Positions 10,901 through 25,900 of a DNA stretch of 64,000 bases are shown one piece after another. The translations under genes and the position numbers were made by a program. The notes under the pieces are model-generated. The model had not been told where the DNA came from and searched no databases. It saw only the letters and a program-made list of their open reading frames with translations. The DNA lies in assembly GCF_037176765.1 (NCBI RefSeq), contig NC_090023.1, forward strand, positions 97,821,366 to 97,885,365. Direction: 5' to 3'. Position 1 is the stretch's first letter, and every line of letters begins with the position of its first letter. Origin of the DNA: Anolis sagrei. Lineage: Eukaryota; Chordata; Lepidosauria; Squamata; Anolidae.

Positions 10901-13900
10901 TTGAAAGTGTTATTTCCTGTTTCATTGAGTGGTCTTTACTTTGAAAGTAGTTGTTCTACACCAGTAACTATGTTTGTGTGGCACAAACTGTGTTAAATTG
11001 GTGGAAAACAGAAATCAGAGTACAGACCACATCAAGGGATATCTAGACTGATCACCTTCTTTTAGGCAGAAAGGCACCATCCAAATTCTCCTGACATCCA
11101 TTTGCTTCCTCTACTGAGTTGGGGGGGGGGGGGGGAACCCTCAAGACACATCCATCCGTTTAGTCCTATTTGCAGGTGCAATCATCATTTTATTTTATCA
11201 TTACTTACTGACTGTAAAGGGCTGGCTGTGGCTGGCTACTCCAGTGCCTTGTTCATGGCAATCAGGCCAAAGTAAAATGATTAGTTTTTAAAGCAGTTTA
11301 TGTTCTCTTGGCTTTGCAAAAGTTCCTTATTGCTTTGCTGCCTTCTTTAGACTCCTTTGTAGATTCAATCAGTTTATTTTATATTTCGACGAAGACTGCT
11401 ACAGACAACTATTTTTGGGTCCTTCCACCATTTTGGCTACTGAGCATGCGCGCATTGTGGGAAATGCAGTTTTACAGCAGGGCCTTTTGCAATCTCTATC
11501 ATTGGGGGCCTGGGTTTCCCAAACTACACTTACAATGGCTGTGATTAGCCATGCCCACCGCTTCCCTCCTTGCATCGCTGGTGGAAAACATGAGACTTTA
11601 AAAATTCCCTTGCCTTTACCAAAGTTGCTCAATGGTTGCGAAAATTAAAATAACCTTGGGAGACATCTGAACATTATAGAATATTTCTGGGGGGGAAAGG
11701 TAAGTGGTTCAAATTCAGAATTGCCCCCACCCCATACCTTTCATGCATGGTTCAAAACTCACTTGGAAAGTGAAATTCGTATATTCATATCCGATTTTTC
11801 ACGTATTTCCAATTTTTCTTTTTTTTTTGCATCATGGCCAGATCCAACTTCTCCAGGAACAAGCACAGTTGTAACTCTAGCTTTAATTGTACAAAAGCAC
11901 CCCTGGCCATTGCTAATACCTGGGCCTTCAGGTTCAGAGCTGAATCCGGGAGTAGCCCAAACTGCAAACCTGCGTTTTCAGGGGAAATGTGACCCCATCT
12001 AACACAGGCTGGATCCCTATTCCCAGTTAGCTTCCAAGCTTAACGAATCATCCCCTGTTTGATTTCCAGCTATTTGGCTCCAACTATGCTTTTGCTGTTT
12101 TTCACAGGACGCCTAGTATTGATCGGCTAGCAAAGGAAGGAGTCAAACTTACTCAGCATATTTCTGCAGCTCCTCTCTGTTCTCCAAGCAGAGCTGCTTT
12201 TCTGACTGGCAGATATCCCATTAGATCAGGTTTGTTTTGGCAATATAATCTTGACTAAGTCTAACTATTTTGTTCCAACAACAGTAGACCTCAATCGATG
12301 AGACCTTGATATATAAACATGTACGTATCTTCCATTGCTTTAGTAGGACTTCTCTAGTTAGAATTAACAACTGAATTTAAGACCACAATCTTCAGTTACA
12401 AATGAAGTTGATATTTTTCTTGAGACCCTTCCACACAGCTCTATATCCCAGAATATCAAGGCAGAAAATCCCACATTATCTGCTTTTAATAGGAATAAAT
12501 AGCAGCATGGACTTAGATAACCCAGTTCAAAGCAAGTTTTTCTGCCTTGATGTTCTAGGATATAGGGCTATGTGGAAGGGCCCTTGGACTTTTGGACTTT
12601 TAAAGATACGTTTGATTAGGATAAGGGCTGGATTAGATAAGTAGAAGTTTATTTGAATTTATTGAGAATATTTTGCAATAATGTATGAATGTTTCAGCCT
12701 TCCAGTTAAGAAAACTGTCCCTATTCAGGTTTCACAAAGTATAGCCTAACATCAGGGATAAACTAAACTATGCTGCTGCCTTAGTCTAAAAATGAGCAAG
12801 CCAACTGACAAGTTGATGAGTATTTTTTGCAACACTGCATGATGGTGTCCCCCACAACACCCAAAGCCAGCAAGACCACTTAGAAGATGCTCAGATAGCA
12901 GGGCATACAGCACTCAGCTATTTTTACTAACACCTTGCTGTCACATCCCAACATCAGGAGCTGAGGCAATTGTCTCACCTTGTATTGGTTGGCGTGAGCC
13001 TGCATTACATATTCATTTGCTTTCTGCTGTTTAGTGTAAGTTCACAGCAGCCGCTCCCAGAAAAGACACAGGACGCCAATCCGTAATCAATCAGGAAACT
13101 TTTACTACTGGATACACATACACAATGAAAGCCAGGATTGGCATACAGACGCAAGCCAACCCTTATATACCCTCCCCCACATTCGAATCCCCTCTTCCCG
13201 CCGACTGAGGATCCCGCTCAATATTCCCCGCCAAACCACCAACTGCCCTTCCCAAGGCCACCAGCTGCAAATCCTTATCGGTTCTCCATGTCAGGAATCT
13301 GGTTTTTTGCGCCACCATCCAAGGCCAGGAAATCGAGTCCTGACATAACGTCCCCCTCCTCCTCCTCCTCTTCTTCCTGGAAGGGAAACATACATCACCA
13401 TCATGTCCCTTCTTTGTCTAGCGGACCTTGGTATTTCTTCAACAGGCTACAATGGAACGTTGGGTGTACCTTCCCCAAAACCTTTGGCAGTTTCAATGTA
13501 TATGTCACCTCATTTATTTTGTCAGAAATCCTGAAAGGACCAATGTATTTAGGAAACAATTTCCGAGAGGGGGTATTTAGCTTGAGGTTTTTGGTGCTCA
13601 GCCACACTAATTCCCCTTCTTCCAATCTATCTCCTTCCCTCCTTTTCCGGTCCGCAAACAATTTATACCTTCGTTGGGCTTCTCGGAGTGATTTCGCCAC
13701 TTCCTCCCAATTCGCTTTCACCTTGTCTGGCCACCCTTCCTTTCCCCATAGCTCTTCCCCCCAACTCGGCAGCTTTGGTAAAGGGGTTACTTCCATGCCG
13801 TATACTATCTCAAAGGGGGATTTCCCTGTGGATGCGTGACAGGCTCCATTGTATGCGATTTCTGCAAACGGGAGTAAATCTACTGGATACACATACACAA

Positions 13901-16900
13901 TGAAAGCCAGGATTGGCATACAGATGCAAGCCAACCCTTATATACCCTCCCCCACATTCGAATCCCCTCTTCCCGCCGACTGAGGATCCCGCTCAATATT
14001 CCCCGCCAAACCACCAACTGCCCTTCCCAAGGCCACCAGCTGCAAATCCTTATCAGTTCTCCATGTCAGGAATCTGGTTTTTTGCGCCACCATCCAAGGC
14101 CAGGAAACCAAGTCCTGACAGTTTAGGACCAAAGAAATGCCATAGTTTGAACCTTGCTGTTAGAACTTTAGTTGGTTGACTAAGTTATTTTCACAGTCCT
14201 AGTTCTTTTCATGTTTAAATTTCAGGTATGGATTATACAGATGTGTTTCGTGTTTTTCAATGGCTTGGTGGTTCAGGTGGTCTTCCTACAAATGAGACAA
14301 CTTTTGCCAAAATATTACAGAAGCAAGGCTATACTACTGGTTTGATTGGTAAGATTCTTCCAGACAATTTAACTCTACCCAAAGATTTGAGGCATTGAAG
14401 AAGGAAGGACTTTCATTATAATGGCTTCATTTCTATTTTTTAAACAATTAATTTCTATTTTTAAAACAATAGAAGTTGCTGCCAACCTAGTTTTGGCAGC
14501 AACTTCTAAAACAAGAACAAAACTATTGTCTTTGAAAAACTTTGAAAAATGTCATGGTGGTAGTGGCTGTGTATCTTTAAGTCAACTAGTGCTTATGGTA
14601 TTCCTATCACAGGGTTTTCTTGACAAGGCTGATTTAGAGGAAAATTTGCATTGCCTTCTCCTAAAGCTGAGAGAATATTACTTGTCTGAAATCAGACACT
14701 GTGTTCCTATGGCTAAATGGGGATTTGGATCATAGTCTTTCAAAGGCCCATTTCAACACTCCAACCACTACATCACAGTGCCTGGTGTTACCTGGAGACT
14801 TTAGCTGGTGCAAAATATTACTACCTAGGTTTCCTATTGAGAGCCAAAGGTCCCATTGTTTTTATTGAGGCTCTGTGCCTTTAAACCCTCTGTATCTCTT
14901 CCAATCAGACACCAAAGATGAGGACATTTTAAAATACAATAGCTTTAATCTGCAGAGAAGCACTAAGGGGTGTGCAATAGAAGGAGCACCACCCTAGACT
15001 GATCTGCATCATGTGTTTTATAGTTGACCAGAGTAGAATAAACATGCACACACACAAACCAAACTTTTCTCCTATCCTTCTTCTCACTTCCCCCTCCTAG
15101 CTCTGTCCTTCACTTCCAGCAGCTGTGTTCCTCTGTTTTCCAAAACAATTATTTTTTCCCCTTCCTGCCTCCCCCTCCTTTGTCTCCAGGTCATTCTGGA
15201 GGTCTGAGGAGCTACATGGCATACTGCAGGGGTCCTCAAACTAAGGCTCGGGGCCCGGATGTGGCCCTCCAAGGTCATTTACCCGGCCCTCACTCAGGGT
15301 CAACTTAAGTCTGAAACGACTTGAAAGTACACAACAACAATGACAACAATCCTATCTCATGAGCCAAAAGCAGATCCATACTTCCCATTGAGATACTAAT
15401 AAGTCTATATTTGTTAAATTGTTCTTCATTTTAATTGTTGTATTGTTTTAAAGTGATTTTTGCACTACAAATAAGATATGTGGTATGCATAGGAATTCAT
15501 TCATGTTTTTTTTTTTCAAATTATAATCCGGTCCTCCAACAGTTTGAGGAACTGTGACCTGGCCCTCTGTTTGAAACGTTTGTGGACCCCTGGCATACTG
15601 CATGGCAGCTGCTGGGGGGGGAGGGGGTGCAGTGCCAAAACTGGTTCACTATCACTAATCTGCCTACCATATCTTGCCTTCACTAACATAACTTAGGGAT
15701 GCCCTCCAAACACCAAAATGGCATCAGATGCCTCGTGGTGCTTGGAATGATGATATCCAGCATACTGAGGAGACAGGAAAAGAGGAGGGGGAGAAAAGGA
15801 ATTGCACCCTTCCCTCCCCCCTCATCTGCTTTTGATCTCTTCAGCATGTTGAGAATTAGTATTCCAGAGCCAAGAAGTGTCCAACATCATATCCCTGAAA
15901 TGAGGAATCTACTCCAGGTTTAAGCCTGAACCTAAAGTTATCCAAGTGCTAAACCCATTCTCCAGACAGTGTCAGCATTTTGAATAGCTCCATTAAAATT
16001 TGGATTAAAACCCAAAGCAAATCGACTGTCTCTCACTGTCTCTCACTTACTCCCACTAAGAGTACCAAAAAGAATCCTTATGCTTGCATGATTATCTTGC
16101 TCATTACAGTATGTTGTGGCACCATTTCGGTGCCGTGTTCAGTTCACGTTTGAGGAAGGGTCTTCATTTTAGTATCTCCCATTGAAATCCACAAGCATGT
16201 GGACAATTTCAATAGAAAGGAGAAGAGAAAATACACAAAATCTGGCTACCAGTATTAAAAAATTCTAAAATTAAGACAGTAAATAAAAAACAACAGTCAG
16301 TAAAAAGGAGATTCCAGACAAGAAACAATCAGGGTCAGTTCACACCTCCTAACAAAGGATTCCCCGAGGCAGGAAGCAGCCAGGCTTCGAAGCTAATCAA
16401 GTGCTAATTCAGTGCAAATCAAGGTGGACAATTGCAACATTCACACTTGCCTCCAACAGACAAGAGTTCTTTCTCCCACCCTGGACATTCCAAAGATATA
16501 TAAACCCCACTTGCCTAGTTTCCAACAAACCTCACAACCTCTGAGGATGGCTGCCATGGATGTGGGTAGGGGGCGCAATGGGTTAAACCCTTGTGCCAGC
16601 AGGACTGGTCAACCGACATGATATAATTCCAGGGAGCAGGGTGAGTTCCTGTCTTTCAAGCTTTAGCTTCCCGTGCAAGGACATGAGAAAAGCCTCCCTC
16701 AGGATCGTAAAACATCAATAATCTGGGTGTCCCCTGGGCAATGTCCTTGCAGACAGCCAAATCTCTCACACCAGAAGTGACTCGCAGTTTCTCAAGTCAC
16801 TTCTGACATGAAAAAAAATAGATGTGGGCGAAACATCAGGAGAGAATGCTTCTGGAACATGGCCATACAGCTCACAGCAACCCAGTGATTCCGACAACAC

Positions 16901-19900
16901 ATCACAATTTGATTTGATTCTCATATCCACTGAATGATTTTGGGGCAGACTTGGTTCTGTTTTTTTTTATGCTAAATGTGTAGCTTTTTATGATATAATT
17001 TTATTGAGAAGTACTAAGAGTTTGTGAAAGGCAACCTTAAATTATCCAAAAGCAAACATAGTCAGGAACAAAAAAAGATATATAAGAGAGAAAGTTTCTG
17101 ATATATTGTGTGGCTAGATACTGGGCAGAGGGAATATTTTATGTTCAAAATGAGTTCAGAAACTTAAAAACAGGTTTTTAAATAAATCCAATGTTGGCAA
17201 TATTAAAAATCCAATAGTTCTTGTAATAAATCCAAGATCTTTCCTTCCAATTCAGTTACTTTACTTATACCAGTATATAATTGTCACTTTCTGTATTCAG
17301 TTTTGCTCTGACCCCAACCTCTATTGTGTGTTATGTGTATATATACCTGAGACACCATGTATTATCTACATGCATGCCTGAAGCCCTAATATTGTATTCC
17401 ATATACATGAATATGTGAATTGCATTCCACAAAACACATACTAAATATATGTGTTCTAATCTTGAATATGCTAGAAGACTTTGTGTTATTCTTCTGGAAC
17501 ACTTTAAAAAATCTGCTCCTTTGAAAACAAATTTCAACTCTGTCTTTCAGGAAAATGGCATCTAGGTGTGAACTGCAAATATCGTAATGACCACTGCCAT
17601 CACCCTTTAAATCATGGATTTGATTTTTATTATGGAATGCCATTTTCACCCATGGGTGACTGTCGCGTAACCGATCCTCCAGAGATGAATATGGCCCTGC
17701 GGATAAAGCTCTGGTCTTACACACAGATGATTGCTCTTGCTGTCCTCACTCTTATAGCAGCAAAACTGGCTCACCTGGTGTCCATCAGCTGGAAATTTAT
17801 CTTCCTTCTCACTTTGTTTGGTTCTTTATTCTTTATTTCCTGGTTCTCAAGTTATGGATTCATAAGGTACTGGAACTGTATCATGATGAGAAATTATGAA
17901 ATTACAGAGCAGCCAATGAAGGTAGAGAGAACAGCTCCCCTCATGCTAAAGGAGGCCATGTCTTTTGTTGAAAGGTAAGAAAAATCATTGCATGAGCGTT
18001 ATCTGTAAATGTGTGAGAGGAAAGGAAATAGCCATCTTGATTATTGTTAAAATGCATAGACTATTGTGGTACACAACAAAGATGGGAGCAAGTCGTCTCA
18101 GTTTTCAATCTCCTGAATGGTTACCTTAAACAAAAAGGATGGCAGTTTTATATACACTGATGAATATAAAAATCTCAGAAATTTAAATTCCAAAGATAAA
18201 AGCCACTTGCTGAAATGAATAACTAGACAGTATTTTATAGGGGCCCCTTGGGGCGCAGCAGGTTAAACCACTGAGCTGCTGAACTTGGTGACTGAAAGGT
18301 TGGCTGTTCGAATTTGGGGAGCGGGGTGATCTCCCACTGTTAGGCCCAGCTTCTACCAATCTGGCAGTTTGAAAACATGCAAATGTGAGTAGATCAATAG
18401 ATATAGCTCTGGCGGGAAGGTAACCTCGCACCATGCAGTTATTCTGGCCACATGACCTTGGAAGGATCTACAAACAATGCTGGCTCTTTGGCTTAGAAAC
18501 TTACATGAGCACCACCCCCCAGAATCGGACTCGACTAGACTTAATGTCAAGGGGAAATCTTTACCTATGGTATTTTATATAAAATTACCATTTTAATCAC
18601 AAATGTTTGAGATGAATTTGTCTTCTCATCTGGAAAAAATATTTTCAAAATTTAGGGTAGCATGAGACAGAGCTTATAGTGGAATGCTATGATGCCCCAG
18701 TGACTATTGCTATGTATACTTTAAAAAGCATTGAGAAAAAATATTAGAAAATTATGTATACATGTGTTTTAACCCTTGGTCACTTATTAATTGCAACATA
18801 TGATGGTTGTTTTTAGAAACAAAGAAGGGCCATTCCTCCTATTTGTTTCTTTCTTGCACGTTCACACATCATTGGTTACCACAGAAAAATTCATTGGCAA
18901 GAGCAAACATGGTCTGTATGGTGATAATGTAGAAGAGATGGATTTTATGATAGGTAAGTAGATCTTAATACTGTACATGAGACCATTAATTAAGAATGTC
19001 CTGATTATTGATATCTTAAACATCTAGACAGGTTCTCAATCATGGTTTTCCTTCTGTTACTTTTCACTAACATATTCTAATCATGAGGGGATCTTAACAT
19101 TAGTGGTATGTGGCCCTTTCCTGTCATTGCTCTTTATGTAAGGAATTTGTTAGATCTTTAGCTCTGGATCAAAAATGAAAAACTCCTCTCTCCCTGCTCC
19201 ATTGTGCTATCTTCATTCATTCTAAGGGAGTGTGTGGGTAACTGGATTTACAATCTAATGGGGAAATAAATCTCAAGTAAATGTGTTCAGGATTGTGTTA
19301 TTCATGGATTATGTACCACACGACTAAGCAAGACTACTATACAATGCAAGTAATATATTAATACTTAAATTGATTAGAAGTTTACATTAAGCTGTTGGAC
19401 TGGATGGCTCACAAGGTCTCTTCCAACTTTATGATTCTATGTAGGACCGTGCATTTCTTTGTGTTTAAATTCATTTTGTTAGTTTTGCTCAGATCTCCAA
19501 TTTGTTACAGTCATTTTGGATTCTGATTCTGTCCTCAAGGGCATTAGCTATCCTTCCCAATTTGGTTTCATCTCCAGATTTAATAAGCCTGCCTTCTATT
19601 CCATTGTCTAAATCATTGTATTAAAGATGAATAGCTCTGAGCCCAGAACAGACCCTTATAGAGCCTCACTTCTCTCCAGGATGAACAAGAACCATTGATC
19701 GGAACCCTTTGGGTTCGGCTGGCAAACAATTCCTAATCCACCTAATAGTAGCATTGTCCAGCCCACATTTTATTTGCTTCTTTGTGATAATGTGATGGTA
19801 AACCTTGTCAAAGGCCTTACTGGAATCCAAATATGCTATATCCATAGATTTGGGCATTTGTTTGGATATTTTAACATCATTAAATTCCCCAGATTCCTTA

Positions 19901-22900
19901 GGCTGCTCTTTTTTCACCAAAAATGATAAATAGCTTTCCTGGGACTTGACTCCCCTTTCTATCATTTGCATAACATTGCAAAATATCAATTTTTCAAAAA
20001 CAGAACTCGACTTCTCACCATTTCCAGTTTTCTCTCTCCCCTCTCCTATTGTCATATTTTGGTAGTTTGTCCAGCCCCCAGTGAGTTCCTAGAGTCCAAT
20101 ATTGGACCCTTGGCTCATTTGCAATTTCTTATTCTTGCCTTATTCCACAGCTTTACATTCCCAGGAGATTCATAGAATGAAAAGTTTTTAAAATATTATC
20201 TGATCTAAATTTGAAGTATATGGGTATGTGTAGTAGTTGATTGCTTATATATAAAATCAGCTCAGGATATATCAAAAAGTCAGGTGTAAGGGGATGTTCC
20301 AGCTCTTCTGCTTTGGCAACACTAACACTTTTGGTTTCAGGAAGAATTCTGGATGTATTGGACAACAACAACTTGACAAACAGCACACTGGTATATTTTG
20401 CCTCTGATCATGGTGGACACTTAGAGGCTAAAGAAAGAAATGCCCAGTGGGGTGGTTGGAATGGCATTTATAAAGGTAATGTTCCTAAATTCTTCTATTT
20501 TGCATTCTAAAAATCCTTTGGATCCCACAGGATATCAAAAACTGTAAGCTCACAGCAGCCGCTCCCAGAAATGACACAGGACGCCAATCCGTGATCAAAC
20601 AGGAAACTTTTACTACTGGATGCATATACACAATGAAAGCCAGGATTGGCACACATACGCAAGTCAACCCTTATATACCCTCCCCCACATTCGAATCCCC
20701 TCTTCCCGCCTGACAAAGATCCCGCGCAATATTCCCCGCCAAACCACCAACGGCCCCTCCCAAGGCCACCAGCTGCAATTCCTTATCAGTTCTCCATGTC
20801 AGGAATCCGGTTTTTTGCGCCAACATCCAAGGCCAGGAAACCGAGTCCTGACATAACGTCCCCCTCCACCTCTTCTTCTTCCTGGAAGGGAAGCATACGT
20901 CACCATTATGTCCCTTCTTTGTCTAGCGGGCCTTGGTATTTCTTTAGCAAACTACAATGGAATGTTGGGTGTACCTTCCCCAATGCCTTAGGGAGTTTCA
21001 AAGTATATGTCACTTCGTTTATTTTGCTAGAAATTCTGAAGGGGCCAATATATTTGGGAGACAATTTCCGAGAGGGGGTATTTAGCTTGAGGTTTTTTGT
21101 GCTCAGCCACACTAAATCCCCCTCCTCCAACCTATCACCTTCCCTCCTCTTCCGATCTGCAAATAGTTTATATTTTCGTTGGGCCTCTCGTAGTGATTTT
21201 GCCACCTCCTCCCAGTTCGCCTTCATTTTGTCCGGCCATCCCTCCTTCCTCCCCAGCTCTTCCCCCCAACTCGGCAGTTTGGGTAAAGGGGTTACTTCCA
21301 TGCCGTACACTATTTCAAAGGGGGACTTCCCTGTGGATGCGTGACAGGCTCCATTATACGCAATTTCTGCAAACGGGAGTAAATCGGCCCAATCGGTTTG
21401 GCATTGGTTGGTGTATGTCCTTAGGAACAGCCCCAAGGTCTGTTGCGTGCGTTCGACCCCCCCATTGGTCATGGGATGGAACGCTGAACTCAGGGTCCTT
21501 TCCACCGCCATCAACTGCATGAATTCTTCCCAGAACCGGGCCGTAAATTGCACCCCTCGGTCACTAATCACCTGGTCTGGACAACCATGTAACCGATAGA
21601 TGTGTTTGATAAATAGCTCAGCCAATTTCTCTGCAGATGGTAATTTAGGCAGCGCTATGAAATGCGCTTGCTTTGAGAACAGATCCATTACCGTCCATAT
21701 GTAACGTTGACCTCGGCTAATTGGGAGTTCGCCCACAAAGTCCATAGCAATTACCCTCCACGGTTGTGATGGTTCTGCCACCTTTTGCAATAACCCCGTT
21801 GGTTTTTGTGGGGTTGCCTTACTCTGTGCACACGCATTGCACCGAGATACATACATTTTGGTGTCATTCCTCATCCCTGGCCACCAACACTGACGTGCCA
21901 ACATTTTCAGGGTTTTCGTTACTCCCCAGTGTCCCGCTCCCTTACTGCCGTGGCATCTGATCATCATTTTTTCCCTCAGGTTGCCTGGGATATATAACTT
22001 TCTATGTACAAATCCCAACCCATCCTTCCATTCCACCTTTTCCTTATTTCTTTCCAGCCACTCATCCTCCCTGCATGCCTGTCTTATCTCCTCCTCCCAT
22101 CCTCCGTCTTTGCTCTCAACCCCCACCAGCCTCTGGCTGCGTTCCGTTTGCGCTCGTGTTTGCACTGCCATGCCCCACTGCTGTTCTGAGAATACGCTCC
22201 CCTTCGGGCTTCGCCCCCTCCCTTCATCCTCCGGCATTCTCGACAACGTGTCTGCAACCACATTTTGTTTCCCCTTTTGGAAACGCAGCTTAAAATCAAA
22301 TCTACTGAAATACTGAGCCCATCTTATTTGCTTTGCTGACAATTGCCTGGGTGAGGTGAGGTATTGTAAGTTTTTATGGTCGGTCCACACTTCAAAGGGG
22401 ATGCCGCTTCCCTCTGATAGGTGCCTCCACGTTTCTAGAGCCCTCACCACTGACAGAGCCTCCTTCTCCCACACCGGCCAGTTCCGTTCGGTTTCGCTGA
22501 ACTTTTTTGAGATGAACCCGCAGGGTTTCAACCTCCCTTCTGGATCCCTTTGCATCAGAGCCGCCCCGTAAGCCCAATCTGATGCATCACAATGGATTAT
22601 GAATGGTTTGGTCAAATCGGGGTGGATTAACACTGGTTCCTCAGTGAACCTGCGTTTCAGTTCTTCAAAAGCTTTTTGGCACTCTGCTGACCAATTTAGC
22701 TTCGCTCCCGGGGACCGCACTTTCACCGTTTCCCCCTTTCCCTTCGTTTTGAGCAGTTCAGTTAAGGGCAATGTTATCTGCGCAAAGTCCTCTATGAACC
22801 CCCGGTAGAAATTTGCAAATCCGAGGAATGATTGCAACTGTTTGCGCGTTTGGGGAGGGCTCCACCCCCTGACATCCTCCACCTTTGCCGGATCCATTGC

Positions 22901-25900
22901 TATCCCTCCCTTGGATATCCGGTACCCCAGGAAGTCTATCTGTTCCTTATTGAACTCACATTTTGATAGCTTTGCAAACAACTTTGCCTCCCTCAATTTC
23001 TGGAGCACCTCTCTCACCAATTTGACGTGAGATCGTCTATCCCGTGTAAACACAATTACATCATCCACAAAACAAAACACCCCGCGATACAATAATGGGT
23101 GTAGCACCTCATTAATCATTTGCATAAATGCTGATCCAGAGCTTTTGAGTCCAAACGGACAAATTAAATATTCAAAATGGCCGAGCGCACAGGCAAACGC
23201 CGTTTTCCATCTGTCCTCAGGCCTTATGCGCAACTTGTGATAGGCCTCGATCAAGTCAATTTTCGTGAACACCCTTGCTTCTGATAACCTCGACAGCAAG
23301 TCCTTGGTTAGTGGCATGGGGTAGTTGTTGGTGGTGCTCACTGCATTCAGCCCCCTATAGTCCACGCACAGTCTCAATGAACCGTCCTTTTTGTGCCTAA
23401 ACAGCACTGGGGCTCCCAAGGGTGACTCGGATGGCCTTATAAACCCTCGGGCCAAGTTTTTTTCAATATATTTTCTCAGTTCCTCCATCTCCTTGACCGA
23501 CATGGGGTACAATTTACTCCTAGGCAACTTAGCATCCTCATTGAGTTCAATCTTTACTTCGACCCTCCTAGGAGGAGGAAGCTGGTCCGCCTCCTTTTCG
23601 TCAAATACATCCTCAAAGTCTTTGTACTCAGGGGGAATTTCCTGCACCCCACCCGCCGTGTTTTCTTCCCCCTTGCAACATTTTCCCCTTTCTTCGCTCT
23701 GGAATGTTATGCTGCCTTCCCTCCAATTGATCTGTGGGTTGGCTTCCTTTAACCATGGCATCCCCAGTATTACATTGTAAGTGGCCATAGGGGATACTAC
23801 AAAGGTTATGCTGCCTTCCCAGCTCCCCACTTTACATCTCACTTCTCCTACTTCAAATCGCGCCGGGGCCCCAGCCGCCACTGACCCATCTAGCTGCGAG
23901 AATGCTATGGGGCTCTGCAAGGGGGTTTTCTCACATTTCAGTTCGTCTGCTAACTCTGGGGCCATAATGTTTCTTGAGCAGCCGCAATCCATGAGGGCTT
24001 TGCAGCTGGCCCACTTCCCCTCCCCTTCTAGCCTGATCGGGAAGACTAGCATTCCTGGGCTGTGACTCACCAGATCTCCCACTGGGGCCCTAGAAGGGGG
24101 GCTTTCCTCCGCTCTCTTCCCTGCAGCCGGTTTGAACTTTGGGAAATGGGATTCTCCCCCTTTCCTTTGTCGGCATTCGGCAGCCCGATGGCCCAGGCGA
24201 CCGCATACATAACAGCCGCCCCTCTGCTCCTTGGGCCCTCCGGTTGGGGCTTTCCCGACCGTGCCTCTCTCCGTCCTCCGACTCTCCTCCTTTGCTCTCG
24301 TCTGCTGCGGCGCCGCTCCTTGATGCCTCTTGACCTGGGCCAAGGTCGTCTCGATGCGGCCGGCCAGCTCAATCCATCCGCCTATCTCCTCCGGGTCGTC
24401 GCGATGAAGCGCCCAGGTCAAGATTTCCTTCCGCAGGCCCTCTTTGAAGATCTGGACTTTGGTGGTGTTGGACCACTCTGGGACCTTCTCCGCCCTCAAC
24501 CGGAATTCCTCCACGTACTCGGATACAGAACGATGTCCTTGGGTTATCGTCTGCAGCTTTTCCCTCGCCCGGACCCTCTCGAGCGGGTCCCTGAAGCGCG
24601 CCTCCATCGCAGCCAGGAATCACCTTGTAGATCCCAAACATGGGTCGTGCCTGGCGTGGAGCTGGACGTACCACTCCGCTGCTCCCCCTCTCAGTGCTGC
24701 GCCCACTGCTCGCACCCTGCTTGCCTCTGACCCGAAGGTAAGGGCGTTATCTTCTAGATATCCCCTCACCATAGTCAGGAAGTATGCGAGGTTCCCGGCT
24801 TCTCCTCCGAACTCGATCCTCAGCTCCTCCCTCCTAGGTTGGTATGGAAGGGGCTGCCTCTCCCGGTTCTCCGCTCGCGGTGGCCCTCCCTGGAGCCCTC
24901 TCTGCTCCGGGGGCAATTCCTGACGCCCTGTGCCGCGCCCGGCTCCGGCCGGGGGCACCAGGAACGTCTGCTGGGACGCCAGTCCCCGGGGTCGTTCCTC
25001 CTCCTCATCGCTCTCCGCCGTAGCCCTCCAACTTATCTGCGCTTTAGGACGTGCCCCGGGTCCCCGGTCACTCCTCTCCCCCGCGCTCCACATCGATTCT
25101 CCTCGGGGTGGTGGTTCCTCTAACAGGGGGGCCAGCCTCTCCATCACCTTTGACATCATCGCGAGGGTGGTCTCCATTGATGCCATCTTTTCCTCCAGGA
25201 AATCCAACCTCTGCGGGGAGGAAAACTCTAGCCCGCTGCTTTCTCTCGTTGCTGCCCCTGCCCCCTTCACTCGCCTCTGTGTGACTCCGTTGGGCTGGGC
25301 GTACGCAGTCGACGAAGCCAAGGCATTCACTCTCTCCAGCTCCTCTTCCACATTCTCGAAAGGGGATGCTGGCTCTCCCCCTTCCGTTGGATCTTCCTCC
25401 TGTTGCATAGGGATGCCTCACCACAGCCGTGGGATGGCACCGAGGAATCCTGGCTTAATGTAAGCTCACAGCAGCCGCTCCCAGAAATGACACAGGACGC
25501 CAATCCGTGATCAAACAGGAAACTTTTACTACTGGATGCATATACACAATGAAAGCCAGGATTGGCACACATACGCAAGTCAACCCTTATATACCCTCCC
25601 CCACATTCGAATCCCCTCTTCCCGCCTGACAAAGATCCCGCGCAATATTCCCTGCCAAACCACCAACGGCCCCTCCCAAGGCCACCAGCTGCAATTCCTT
25701 ATCAGTTCTCCATGTCAGGAATCCGGTTTTTTGCGCAAACATCCAAGGCCAGGAAACCGAGTCCTGACAAAAAACCCTTTGAAATACTGAAATAACAAAA
25801 ATAAACCTGAGCAAAAGCGGCACCAGCTGTTCATACAACACTCCGGCATGAATGGATTAAATATGGAGAAAGCAACCGAAATTATTTAATTGTAAGGAAT

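Larger units (their letters stand above)
20543..25769 (-). mobile_element. Ty3/Gypsy LTR retrotransposon, nearly whole and young
   Basis: Fossil element in gene 1 intron 7, antisense to the gene. Two LTRs of 311 bp (20543-20853 and 25459-25769), both TG...CA, differ at about two positions, suggesting a recent insertion. AAAAAC flanks both sides. In element order (right to left) the parts are: gag with a CCHC knuckle ([14 protein letters not shown]), aspartic protease (DCGCSRNIM), reverse transcriptase ([10 protein letters not shown]), RNase H, and integrase with zinc-binding and catalytic domains. A purine-rich tract lies beside the 3' LTR. It looks close to whole, with about one break in the long gag-pol frame. 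The gag and RT resemble chromovirus/Sushi-type Ty3 elements of vertebrates; no envelope gene is seen. Clade assignment is inference. Confidence 0.95.

Noticed and set aside
20646-25463. Several plus-strand open frames of 100-230 codons over the Ty3/Gypsy element (for example 20646-21344 and 24062-24730)
   Set aside because: They lie antisense to the gag-pol frame, are proline/serine rich, and recur over the short copy at 13138-13839. They are shadows of the real minus-strand coding sequence.
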